Of a stretch of 64,000 nucleotides of DNA, positions 1 through 7,993 are shown in pieces; position 1 is the first letter of the stretch, and each line of letters opens with the position of its first letter. Made by a program: the position numbers and the translations under genes. Location: NCBI GenBank assembly GCA_017304475.1, contig JAFKKV010000011.1, positions 434,001 to 498,000 on the forward strand, in the 5' to 3' direction. Below the pieces are notes generated by a model, which was given only the letters and a program-made list of their open reading frames with translations, was not told where the DNA came from and searched no databases. The stretch is from Hyphomicrobiales bacterium (lineage in GTDB: Bacteria > Pseudomonadota > Alphaproteobacteria > Rhizobiales > Phreatobacteraceae).

Positions 1-1
1 C

Positions 2-880
2 CCGACCTCGCCCACCCATCTGATGCGCTTGGAAACCTCCGAGCGCGCCGCCCGTCGCGTCGCCGATATCGTGTCGGAGACCTTCGACCCGGCCGAGACG
101 GCGGTTGCCGCCTTCGAGGCGCCCGACGGCAAGATCTGGCTGGTCGAAGTGTTCTTCCGCGAACCGCCCGACGAGACCAATGTGCGCGAGCTCGTGCGGG
201 TCGCGGCGGGCGATGCGGTCGCCGCCTGCCTGACCTTCCATGCCATCGAGAGCAAGGACTGGGTGCGCACCTCGCTCGACGGGCTGAAGCCCGTCGTCGC
301 CGGCCGGTTCACCGTTTACGGTTCGCATGACCGCGACCAGGTCGCGGCCAATGCCATTCCGATCGAGATCGAAGCGGCGCTCGCCTTCGGCACCGGCCAT
401 CACGGCACGACGCTCGGCTGCCTGCGCGCCATCGACGCGCTGGCCAAGCGCCGCCGCGCCTTCCGCCCGCTCGATGTCGGCACCGGCACCGGCGTGCTGG
501 CGATCGCCGCCGGCCTGCGCCACCGGGTTGCCGTGCTCGCCTCCGACATCGATCAGGTCTCGGTGGTCGCCGCCCGCGAAAACGCCGCGCTCAACAAGGC
601 GCGCACCTATGTCCGGGCGATCCATGCCGCCGGCCTGAAGGACGCCCGTTTCCGCAACGGCGCGCCCTATGACCTGGTGCTGGCCAATATCCTGCCGCGC
701 CCGCTGGTCGGGCTTGCCACCGATCTGGTCCGGCTGATCGCGCCCGGCGGCACGGTCGTGCTGTCCGGCATCATCCCGCCGCATGCCAATATGGTGATCT
801 CGGCCTACCGGACGCGCGGGTTGCGCCTCGTCTCGCGCCAGGAGATCGAGGGCTGGGTCACTTTGACGATGCAGAAGTAA
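2..880 (+). CDS. prmA: Ribosomal protein L11 methyltransferase PrmA (5' end outside window)
   Basis: SAM-dependent methyltransferase that methylates ribosomal protein L11 in the cytoplasm. The SAM-binding motif LDVGTGTGVLAIAA and the downstream LVLANILPRPL motif (the N-I-L-x-P active-site signature of the family) are both present. The first ATG is at 23, but the frame is open to the window edge and the residues before it (PTSPTHL) look like ordinary PrmA N-terminus, so the true start probably lies upstream and the gene is partial. The last residues (TMQK) and the stop codon are encoded by the first unit of a 19-bp tandem repeat, so the C-terminus has been reshaped by that repeat. Identification is firm; the start is not. 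Confidence 0.93.
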   Translation, partial: PTSPTHLMRLETSERAARRVADIVSETFDPAETAVAAFEAPDGKIWLVEVFFREPPDETNVRELVRVAAGDAVAACLTFHAIESKDWVRTSLDGLKPVVAGRFTVYGSHDRDQVAANAIPIEIEAALAFGTGHHGTTLGCLRAIDALAKRRRAFRPLDVGTGTGVLAIAAGLRHRVAVLASDIDQVSVVAARENAALNKARTYVRAIHAAGLKDARFRNGAPYDLVLANILPRPLVGLATDLVRLIAPGGTVVLSGIIPPHANMVISAYRTRGLRLVSRQEIEGWVTLTMQK

Positions 881-963
881 CCGGACCATGCAGAAGTAAC
901 CGGACCCTGCCGACGCAACCGGACCATGCGGACGTCATCGGACGATGCAAAAATGATCGGGCG
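869..963. repeat. Five-copy 19-bp degenerate tandem repeat over the prmA stop codon
   Basis: Five head-to-tail units of exactly 19 bp begin at 869, 888, 907, 926 and 945. The first two are identical (ATGCAGAAGTAACCGGACC); the third, fourth and fifth match at about 15, 14 and 13 of 19 positions. Identity falls steadily away from the gene. The first unit carries the last prmA codons and its TAA stop, and the second repeats that stop in the untranslated region. It is not a known mobile element to my knowledge. Confidence 0.85.
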
Positions 964-1031
964 GGGCAGCCCGGCCCGACTTGCTCCGGCCTGAGGCCAA
1001 TGGTCAACTCCGCTTCCTGCGGAGAGACAAG

Positions 1032-3461
1032 ATGATGCGCATTGCCTATCGGGTCGCCAAATGGTCCGGGCTCGTCGTTGCGCTGGCTCTTCTCGCCGGG
1101 ATCGTCACCGGCCTCTGGTACTGGTACGCGGTCGAGCCGCGCGTCGCCGGGACGATCACCTTGCCGGGTTTCGACAAGCCGGTGGAGATCGTCAGGGACA
1201 AGGAAGGCGTCGCCCATATCTTTGCCGAAACCGATGCCGATGCCGCAGCGGCGCTCGGTTTCGTCCATGCCCAGGATCGCCTGTGGCAGCTCGAGATGAA
1301 CCGGCGCATCGCCTCCGGGCGGCTGTCCGAGATCGTCGGGCCGCCCGGGCTCGATACCGATCGTTTCCTGCGCACCATTGGCATTCGCCGCACGGCGGAA
1401 GCGATCTATCGCAATGTCGATGCCGAGACCCGCGCCCAGCTCCTGGCCTATTCGCGCGGCGTCAATGCCTTCATCGAAACCAGCAACGCGCCGCTGCCGC
1501 CGGAATTCTACATCCTGCGCGCGCCGGCGCCCGAACCCTGGTCGCCAGTCGATTCGATCGGCTGGTCCTTGATGATGGCGCTCGATCTCGGTGGTAACAT
1601 GTCATCCGAGATCATGCGGCTCAGGCTGGCCCAGGCCGGCATGCCGATGGAGCGGATCGGCCAGATCCTGCCGCCCTATCCGGGCGAGGCTTGGCCGCAG
1701 CTTGCCGACTATACCGCGCTCTATCAGGGCCTGGCGCCGGAGACGCGGCGCGCCGCGGCGGCCATCCGCGGCCTGGATCTCGGCCTCGAAGGTGTCGGTT
1801 CGAACAATTGGGTGGTTTCCGGCGCGCGCAGCGAGACCGGCCGGCCGCTGCTCGCCAATGATCCCCATCTCGGCCTCTCGGCCCCGGCGCTCTGGTATTT
1901 CGCGCGCATGACCTCGCCGTCCGGCACCGTGATCGGCGCCACCTTGCCCGGCACGCCCGGTGTCGTGCTCGGCCGCAACGAGCGCATCGCCTGGGGTTTC
2001 ACCAATACCGGGCCCGACGTGCAGGACCTCTATATCGAGCGGCTCGACCCGCGCGATCCCGCGGTCTACCAGGCGCCCGAGGGCTGGCGTCGCTTCGAGA
2101 CGGTCGAGGAGCGCATCCGGGTGCGTGGCGGCGCCGACCAGGTGGTGACCGTGCGCATATCCCGGCACGGGCCGGTGATTTCGGACGGAGCCTCGCGCAG
2201 CGCCACCTCGGGCGCGCCGCGCGGTTATGCGCTGGCGCTGCAATGGACTGCCTTGAGCGCCGACAATCTGACCATCCAGGCCGCGCGCCGGCTCAATGCG
2301 GCGAAGAACTGGGACGAGTTCCTGGCGGCCACGCGGCATTTCCATTCGCCGCAGCAAAACATCGTCTATGCCGATACCGACGGCAATATCGGCTTCGTCG
2401 CCGCCGGCCGCGTGCCCGTGCGCAAGCCGGAAAACGACCTGCGCGGCCTGTTCCCGGCGCCTGGATGGGATGCCCGCTACGACTGGGCCGGCTTCATTCC
2501 CTTCGAGCAATTGCCGCAGGAATTCAACCCCGCGCGCGGCTATCGGGCGACCGCCAACGAGCGGATCGTCGATGCCGGCTATCCGCATTTCATCACCTAT
2601 GAATGGACGTCCCCATACCGCGCCGACCGAATCCGCGAATTGCTGGCGGCGCGCGACAAGCACACGCTGGACAGCTTCAAGGCGATTCAGGCCGATCACC
2701 GCTCCAATGCCGTGCGCGAGATCCTGCCGCTCCTGCTGGCCGCGCCGCCGGCCGGCGAGCGTGAGCGCCAGATCATCGATCGGCTGCGCAGTTTCGACGG
2801 CACCATGGCGGCCGATCGCATCGAGCCACTTGTCGTCACCGCCTGGATGCGCGAATTGACCCGGCTCGTTTATGCCGACGAACTGGGACCGGCGCTGTTC
2901 AAGGATTACTGGGACCAGCGGCAGGTTTTCATGGTGTCGGTGCTGTCCGATCAGGGCGGCCAGGGCGCCTGGTGCAACCGGCGCGGCGCGGCCGAGCCGA
3001 CCACCTGCGAGAGCCTCGTCACCCGGGCGCTGGTGCTGGCGCTCGACGACCTCGAGAAACGTTACGGCGCCGATCGCAATGCCTGGCGCTGGGGCGTGGC
3101 GCACGACGCGCGCTCCGAGCATCGGCCTTTCACCCGCGTCGCCCAGCTCGCCCGCTTCTTCGATATCCGGGTGCCGGTGCCCGGCGACACCTATACGGTC
3201 AACGTCAACCGGCACACCATAAGCAACGCGGCCGAGCCCTTCGTGTCGCGCCACGCCGCGAGCCTCAGGGCGCTTTATGATCTCTCCGACCCCGAGCGCT
3301 CGCTGTTCATTCACTCGACCGGCCAGTCCGGCCTGCCGTCGTCGCCGCTCTACCGCAGTTTCGCGGAGCGCTGGGCGCGCGTGGACTATATCCCCATGCG
3401 CACCCGGCGCGCCGACATCGAGCGTGGTGCCATCGGCACCTTGACGATCCGGCCGCGCTAG
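1032..3461 (+). CDS. Penicillin acylase family (Ntn-hydrolase) protein, membrane anchored
   Basis: About 809 residues. Penicillin acylase/AHL acylase family members are N-terminal-nucleophile amidohydrolases that self-process into two chains. The expected nucleophile is Ser257 in GSNNWVVSG, which would start the beta chain after autocleavage. The N-terminus (RIAYRVAKWSGLVVALALLAG) holds one membrane segment at about residues 10-30, so the enzyme is probably exported and anchored or released to the periplasm. The ATG at 1032 was chosen because GGAGAG lies 5 nt upstream; a TTG at 981 would add 17 residues but has no such signal. Substrate cannot be told from sequence: beta-lactam, acyl-homoserine lactone or other N-acyl amides are possible. 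It stands alone between prmA and a convergent GST. Confidence 0.9.
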   Translation: MMRIAYRVAKWSGLVVALALLAGIVTGLWYWYAVEPRVAGTITLPGFDKPVEIVRDKEGVAHIFAETDADAAAALGFVHAQDRLWQLEMNRRIASGRLSEIVGPPGLDTDRFLRTIGIRRTAEAIYRNVDAETRAQLLAYSRGVNAFIETSNAPLPPEFYILRAPAPEPWSPVDSIGWSLMMALDLGGNMSSEIMRLRLAQAGMPMERIGQILPPYPGEAWPQLADYTALYQGLAPETRRAAAAIRGLDLGLEGVGSNNWVVSGARSETGRPLLANDPHLGLSAPALWYFARMTSPSGTVIGATLPGTPGVVLGRNERIAWGFTNTGPDVQDLYIERLDPRDPAVYQAPEGWRRFETVEERIRVRGGADQVVTVRISRHGPVISDGASRSATSGAPRGYALALQWTALSADNLTIQAARRLNAAKNWDEFLAATRHFHSPQQNIVYADTDGNIGFVAAGRVPVRKPENDLRGLFPAPGWDARYDWAGFIPFEQLPQEFNPARGYRATANERIVDAGYPHFITYEWTSPYRADRIRELLAARDKHTLDSFKAIQADHRSNAVREILPLLLAAPPAGERERQIIDRLRSFDGTMAADRIEPLVVTAWMRELTRLVYADELGPALFKDYWDQRQVFMVSVLSDQGGQGAWCNRRGAAEPTTCESLVTRALVLALDDLEKRYGADRNAWRWGVAHDARSEHRPFTRVAQLARFFDIRVPVPGDTYTVNVNRHTISNAAEPFVSRHAASLRALYDLSDPERSLFIHSTGQSGLPSSPLYRSFAERWARVDYIPMRTRRADIERGAIGTLTIRPR

Positions 3462-3469
3462 CCTCGGGG

Positions 3470-4141
3470 CTATCCGGCGGCCGTATTGTCCGCCGATTTG
3501 GCCGCCTCCACGGCCGCCTGATGTTCAGCCGCGAGCTCCGCGTCCAGCCTGTCGACCTTTTCGAAAGCCGGCCGCGCATTGATCCGGTTGACATAGTCCA
3601 CGAGCACGGGCCGCTCGGGTATCAGCTTGAAGCCGCTCGTCCACTTCAAGGCCGTGCCCCACAATATGTCGGCGGCGGAGAAGTCCGGACCGAGCATATA
3701 GGCATTGCGCGACAGGTGCTCGACGAGGGTTTCGAACATCGTGTCGAAATCGCCATAGGGCGATATGGCCGGCGGCGCGGGATCGCGCTTCATCGCCCGG
3801 TCGACGATGGCGGGTTCGTAGCAGGAGCCGTAATAGACCAGCCAGCGCAGATAGGGGCCACGCCGAGCATCGGTCAGGGCAGGCGCAAGGCCGGCCTCCG
3901 GGAACAGGTCGGCGAGATAGAGATAGATCGCGACCTGCTCGGTCACCAGCGCTTCGCCGTGCCGGATCGCCGGCACCTTGCCGAGCGGATTGACCGCCAG
4001 ATGTTCGCTGCCGCGCTGCTCGCCGGCCTTCATGTTGATGGCGTGCAGCTTGTAGGGCACGCCCAGTTCTTCCAGCAGGATGCGCGTTCCCGTGGAGCGC
4101 GTCTGCGGTGAATGGAACAGCGTGATCAAGTCCTGCGTCAT
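3470..4141 (-). CDS. Glutathione S-transferase family protein
   Basis: About 223 residues with an N-terminal thioredoxin-like GST domain (LITLFHSPQTRS, then NPLGKVPAI and the EQVAIYLYLAD segment that normally contacts glutathione) and an all-helical C-terminal domain. Cytosolic; the role is probably glutathione conjugation or isomerisation with an unknown substrate. The start at 4141 was chosen over an ATG at 4216 because GGGAGGAAAA lies just upstream of it. The gene is convergent with the penicillin acylase gene, with 8 nt between the two stop codons. The next gene upstream on the same strand encodes an exported NTF2-like protein and could be co-transcribed (84-nt gap). Confidence 0.88.
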   Translation of the reverse strand: MTQDLITLFHSPQTRSTGTRILLEELGVPYKLHAINMKAGEQRGSEHLAVNPLGKVPAIRHGEALVTEQVAIYLYLADLFPEAGLAPALTDARRGPYLRWLVYYGSCYEPAIVDRAMKRDPAPPAISPYGDFDTMFETLVEHLSRNAYMLGPDFSAADILWGTALKWTSGFKLIPERPVLVDYVNRINARPAFEKVDRLDAELAAEHQAAVEAAKSADNTAAG

Positions 4142-4225
4142 GGTATGTTTTCCTCCCGAATCCTGTCCGAGGAGGAGGTGTGTATCACGCCAGGTGTGCC
4201 TGGCGATGACGTGCACGCCGACGGG

Positions 4226-4684
4226 CTATTGCGGCCTGAAGCGCGAGGAGGAATGCTGGTGGGCGATCTTCCACTGGCCGTCGCGCCGCACCATCACGAA
4301 GCTGTAGCGGCCGGGGATCGCAATCGACCGGCCGTCGGGCAGCGTGGCGGAATATTCGTCATAACCGGTGAGCACCACCGTCTCGTCGGACAGTTGCTGG
4401 GCCGTGGCGTCGCCGAGCCTGACCTGGGCTCTCGCCATGAGCGGCGCCCTGAGATAGGCGCGCAGCGCCGCCTCGCCGACGATCAGCGTCGAGCTGACCA
4501 GTCCGTGGACCGTCGCGTCCGACAGGTAGATCGGCGCCACCGCATTGATATCGCTTGAATTGAAGGCCGCCTCCCACTGCTGCAGGGCGGCGGAGGCCTC
4601 TTCCTTCGGACCGGCTTCGGCACTTCCGGGGGGCAGGCTGAGGAATGCACTGGCTGCGAAAGACAAAGCCCATCTCGACGGCAT
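4226..4684 (-). CDS. Exported SnoaL/NTF2-like (DUF4440-type) protein
   Basis: 152 residues. A short hydrophobic N-terminus ending at about AEAG reads as a cleavable signal peptide. The rest matches the SnoaL/NTF2-like fold: an initial helix with W-x-x-A-F-N-x-x-D (LQQWEAAFNSSDINA), a strand pattern 'DATVHG', and the terminal 'GRYSFVMVRRDGQWKIAHQHSS' signature typical of DUF4440/YybH/SgcJ-type proteins, split here only for description. Such proteins bind small molecules or act as isomerases or oligomerisation modules; no specific function can be given. A GGAAG motif lies upstream of the ATG. Its promoter should lie in the AT-rich region 4690-4930. Confidence 0.75.
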   Translation of the reverse strand: MPSRWALSFAASAFLSLPPGSAEAGPKEEASAALQQWEAAFNSSDINAVAPIYLSDATVHGLVSSTLIVGEAALRAYLRAPLMARAQVRLGDATAQQLSDETVVLTGYDEYSATLPDGRSIAIPGRYSFVMVRRDGQWKIAHQHSSSRFRPQ

Positions 4685-4998
4685 TCTCTGCTTCCATTTT
4701 AGAAAGTGGATCGATGCTTTTTGCAGGTTGTGTAGTGCTGATTCAGAATGGCGAAAAATGGCGGTATAATAATACGAACCTGAATCTTTCGAGATTATTG
4801 CCTTTTGCGCCGGACATGGCGGGCATCCCGCGATTATTCCGGTTGCATCGCGTTATTTCTCGATATTTTTGCGGGAATTGCAGCTTTGAATGATTTTCCT
4901 TGCCGGCGATTCTAGGAAAGGTTGCAGTGAACGGTGCCGCGCTCCCGCTGTGAAGGCGGGGCCGGCGACCGCCCGGGGCTTGCGGCCGGATGCGGATC
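4685..4998. other. AT-rich intergenic region between NTF2-like gene and diguanylate cyclase
   Basis: About 314 bases without a gene. From about 4690 to 4930 the base composition is clearly more AT-rich than the surrounding genes. It holds a TATAAT hexamer at 4765-4770 with a weak TTCAGA 17 bp upstream on the plus strand, and A/T-rich sequence on the minus strand that could serve the 4684 gene. A small hairpin (AATCT-TTCG-AGATT) lies at about 4783-4796. No open frame here looks coding. Confidence 0.5.
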
Positions 4999-6921
4999 TC
5001 AGGCGCTCCTGCGCGCCGTCGGGGCGAGCCTGTGGACGACCGGCGCCGGCCTGACCGTGTTTCGGCCGGCGCCCTTGGCGGCATAGAGCGCCATGTCGGC
5101 GGCCTCGATCAATGTGCTCCGGTCCGGCGTCGCCGGGCTTGGATAGACCGTCGCGCAACCGATGCTGACGGTCACCACGTTGCGCGGCGGATTGCCCCGG
5201 TGCGCCAAGCCGAGCTCCTGGATGGCGAGGCGCGCCCGTTCCCCCATGCGTTCGCAGCCTGCCGGGTCGGTCTTGGGCATGAGCAGGGCGAATTCCTCAC
5301 CGCCATAGCGCGCGGCGATATCGGCGGGGCGGCGCGCCACCAAGGCGATCGCTGCCGCGACGCGGCGCAGGCACTCATCGCCGGACTGGTGACCGTAGCC
5401 GTCATTGAATTTCTTGAAATGATCGACATCGATCAGGAGCAGGGAGACCGGTTCGCCGTCGCGCTGGCAGCGCAGCCATTCCGTCTCGAAGGTCTCGTCG
5501 AAACAGCGCCGGTTGGCGATGCCGGTCAGGCCGTCGCGGGTCGCCAGCGCGGCGAGCTGGGTCTGCAGCTCCTTGTGCTCGGTCATGTCGCGCGACACCG
5601 CGACCACGCCGTCGATCTCGCCGGTCTCGGGGTCGCGGGTGACGTTGAGCGAGGATTCGACCCAGATCTCGCCCTTGGTGCGGTGCCGCGTGCGATAGGT
5701 CAGTTTGGCTTCGGCGCGCTCCCCGCGCCTGAGTGCCTCGACGGTCGCGTCGACCAGCGGCTTGTCCTCGGGCCTGATGCCGCTGAGCGCCTGCGTTCCC
5801 GTCAGCTCGGCGGCGCTCCAGCCGACCACCCGGGACGCCGATGGCGAAACATAGATCAGCCGGCCGTCGAGGCCGATGCGCGAGACAAGATCGCTGGAGG
5901 CCTCCGCGAGCAGGCGAAAATCGGCCTCGCGCGCCTCGACCACATGGGTCATGCGCTGCCGTTCGAACATCTGCCGCACCAGGAACAGGCCGAGCGTGGC
6001 GATCAGCAGGGTCAGTCCGGAGACGAAGCCCATGCGCTCGGCGGCGGCGCCGCGCCATTCCGCGAGGACGTCGTCGCGTCCCCTGGACGCGAGCAGGATC
6101 AGCGGCAGCCGGTCGCTGCGCCGATAGGCGCTCAGCCGTTCCATGCCGTCGAGCCCCGAGGTGAACGACAAGGAGCCCGAGGCGGCGCGACGAGCCTGGG
6201 CGATCACGGGCGAGGCGGATATATCGCGGCCGACGAAACTGTCATCGGCGGGAAACCGGGCCATCAGGACGCCGTTGCTCCCGACCAGGGCCAGCGAGCC
6301 GCGGGGGCCCATGGCGAACTGGCTGTAGAATTTCTCGAAATAGGCGACGTCGACGGTGGCCAGCACCACGCCGGCGAACCCGCCGTCGGGGGTCTGGAAG
6401 CGGCGGGAGACCGGAATGATCCACTGACCGCCGGAGCGGCTCCTGACCGGCCGGCCGATGAACACGCCGCGCTCCGCCGAGGTCCGGTGGTGAATGAAGT
6501 AGTCGCGGTCGCTATTGTTCAGGCCGGCGAGGTCGACCTGCTCGGATGTCACGAGCCAGGCGCCGTCGGCACCATAGACGAACAGGCCGCGCAACCGCGG
6601 CATGGTCGTCTTGCGCAGGGTGAGAAAGCTCTGCAGACGCGCGAGCGCGGCGGGTGTCGCGCCTTCCGTTTCCAGCCGGTGGACGACGCCGACGATCGCA
6701 TTGTCGACCAGCTCGATACTGTCTTCGGCATGCTGCAGCAGCGAGCGCACGAGATTGGCCGTGTCGGTTTCGGCCGATCGCAGCTCGCCTTCGCGCGCCG
6801 ACCATTCGCGCAGCGCCCCCATGGCCAGAATGGCGCCGCAGACGAGCACGACGAACGCGGCGGCGATCCCGGGCAGGTGTCGTTTCAGGGACATCGAGAC
6901 AGGGCGTGACGCAGACAACAT
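4999..6921 (-). CDS. Membrane-bound diguanylate cyclase (Cache-PAS-GGDEF)
   Basis: 640 residues. Order: membrane segment at about 17-36; periplasmic double-Cache-like sensor at about 40-290; second membrane segment at about 297-316; PAS domain with PAC motif at about 330-450; GGDEF domain to the end. The active-site loop is GGEEF at 540-544. The product-inhibition I-site RPAD is at 531-534, exactly five residues before GGEEF, so the enzyme should make cyclic di-GMP and be feedback inhibited. The signal sensed outside the membrane is unknown. Starts at 6921 and 6894 are both possible; neither has a good Shine-Dalgarno. The frame stays open far upstream, but that part is shadow of the acetyltransferase gene. 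Confidence 0.93.
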   Translation of the reverse strand: MLSASRPVSMSLKRHLPGIAAAFVVLVCGAILAMGALREWSAREGELRSAETDTANLVRSLLQHAEDSIELVDNAIVGVVHRLETEGATPAALARLQSFLTLRKTTMPRLRGLFVYGADGAWLVTSEQVDLAGLNNSDRDYFIHHRTSAERGVFIGRPVRSRSGGQWIIPVSRRFQTPDGGFAGVVLATVDVAYFEKFYSQFAMGPRGSLALVGSNGVLMARFPADDSFVGRDISASPVIAQARRAASGSLSFTSGLDGMERLSAYRRSDRLPLILLASRGRDDVLAEWRGAAAERMGFVSGLTLLIATLGLFLVRQMFERQRMTHVVEAREADFRLLAEASSDLVSRIGLDGRLIYVSPSASRVVGWSAAELTGTQALSGIRPEDKPLVDATVEALRRGERAEAKLTYRTRHRTKGEIWVESSLNVTRDPETGEIDGVVAVSRDMTEHKELQTQLAALATRDGLTGIANRRCFDETFETEWLRCQRDGEPVSLLLIDVDHFKKFNDGYGHQSGDECLRRVAAAIALVARRPADIAARYGGEEFALLMPKTDPAGCERMGERARLAIQELGLAHRGNPPRNVVTVSIGCATVYPSPATPDRSTLIEAADMALYAAKGAGRNTVRPAPVVHRLAPTARRSA

Positions 6922-7073
6922 GGGCTGACCATTGGCGCGACGATCCCATGGCCGCGTTAACAAATGGCAAGACCTTCCGCGCCGTTTGGAGCGAGCTTCG
7001 TCAGGCTGTGGTGACGATCGCCGCCGGGCCGGTCGATCAGGCGCGCCTCCGCCCGCCCCGTCGCGGCCGGACC

Positions 7074-7880
7074 TCAGCCGGGGCGTCCCGCCGGATGCGG
7101 CAGCGTGGCGGCGCCATCGCCCAGCGGCCGCTGCATCAACACGGTGTCGACCCAGCGCCCGAGCTTGAAACCGACCGATTTCAGGGTGCCGGCCGGCTCG
7201 AAGCCCAGGCTGCGATGGAGCGCGATCGAGCCCTGATTGCCGCTGTCGCCGATCACCGCCAGCATTTGCCGCCAGGGGCCGGCCTCGCAGCGCGCGATCA
7301 GGCCGGCGAGCAGATGCGTGCCGATGCCCTGGCCGGCCAGGCCGTCCGCGACATAGACCGAGTCCTCGATCGCGTGGCGATAGGCCGGGCGCGGCCGGTA
7401 AGCGGTGGCATAGCTGTAGCCGACAATGCGCCCGCCCTGCTCGGCGGCGAGATAAGGCAGGCCCGCGCCGAGAACCGCCGCCCGGCGGGCGAGCATCTCC
7501 TCCACCGAAGGCGGGCTTTCCTCGAAGGTCGCCAGCCCATGCAGCACGTGGTGCGAATAGATCTCCTGCACCGCGGCCATGTCCGCGGCGGTCGCGTCGC
7601 GCACCACGACATCGCCCGCCACCTGGCTCATCCCCGCCTTGTCTTGCCTGCCCATCCGATCTCCTCCGGCCTGCGCGCCGCTTTGGCTGTGTATCATGTC
7701 GTGCAAGCCCGCAGGCCTGCTGACCGCGATCGCCGCGCGGGTCAGGCCGATATCGGCCAGCAGCCGATCGTCGAGTTCGCGGAGCGCCCGCCGCTGGACC
7801 AGCCGTGAATGCGGCGAGGCGACGAGGTAGCGCGCGATCTCCGTCAGCAGCTCGCGCCCTGAAATATACCGCAACACCAT
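7074..7880 (-). CDS. DUF1127 segment in frame with a phosphinothricin-type GNAT acetyltransferase
   Basis: One uninterrupted frame of about 268 residues contains two usually separate proteins. The N-terminal part carries the DUF1127 signature (ALRELDDRLLADIGLTRAAI). After a 25-residue linker comes a GNAT domain of the phosphinothricin/methionine-sulfoximine N-acetyltransferase type (VRDATAADMAAVQEIYSHHV, TFEE, acetyl-CoA loop GLAGQGIGTHLL). GNAT enzymes of this type acetylate small amines or amino-acid analogues. An ATG at 7655 with an excellent internal Shine-Dalgarno would give a free-standing 193-residue GNAT, so the long form may be a true fusion or two genes whose separating stop was lost. 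The start at 7880 (or 7943) is uncertain. It is divergent from a LysR gene that may control it. Confidence 0.8.
   Translation of the reverse strand: MVLRYISGRELLTEIARYLVASPHSRLVQRRALRELDDRLLADIGLTRAAIAVSRPAGLHDMIHSQSGAQAGGDRMGRQDKAGMSQVAGDVVVRDATAADMAAVQEIYSHHVLHGLATFEESPPSVEEMLARRAAVLGAGLPYLAAEQGGRIVGYSYATAYRPRPAYRHAIEDSVYVADGLAGQGIGTHLLAGLIARCEAGPWRQMLAVIGDSGNQGSIALHRSLGFEPAGTLKSVGFKLGRWVDTVLMQRPLGDGAATLPHPAGRPG
7655..7667 (-). promoter_or_regulatory. Strong internal ribosome binding site before the GNAT domain
   Basis: On the minus strand GGAGGAG (7667-7661) is followed by a 5-nt spacer and ATG (7655-7653). This lies inside the DUF1127-GNAT frame, right where the acetyltransferase domain begins. 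It is stronger than any signal at the upstream starts, so separate translation of the GNAT domain is likely. Confidence 0.65.
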
Positions 7881-7965
7881 GGCCCGCCAGTCGACTTGAC
7901 CCGACGCTGATGCGCCGGCCCCTGGATCTTGCGGCGACGCCATTCATAATGGAAGTTTCTGCGAA

Positions 7966-7980
7966 TTATGCGGAGCATAA
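7966..7980. promoter_or_regulatory. Perfect palindrome with T-N11-A form, candidate LysR operator
   Basis: TTATGC-GGA-GCATAA is a perfect 6-bp inverted repeat with a 3-nt spacer, and it fits the T-N11-A rule of LysR-type binding sites. It lies 13 nt before the chosen lysR start and in the region divergent from the DUF1127-GNAT gene. Autoregulation and control of the divergent gene are the obvious inference. Confidence 0.5.
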
Positions 7981-7993
7981 GGAAATCTATGCG

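Noticed and set aside
3455..3480. Hairpin TAGCC-TCGG-GGCTA between the penicillin acylase and GST genes
   Set aside because: Short stem and no T-run in either direction; not convincing as a terminator.
4990..6909. 639-codon plus-strand frame opposite the diguanylate cyclase
   Set aside because: No domains, shadow composition; the minus-strand frame has GGEEF, I-site and PAS.
6922..7947. Continuation of the diguanylate cyclase frame upstream to 982 residues
   Set aside because: The extra part is out-of-frame reading of the DUF1127-GNAT gene; membrane helix and Cache domain begin after 6921.
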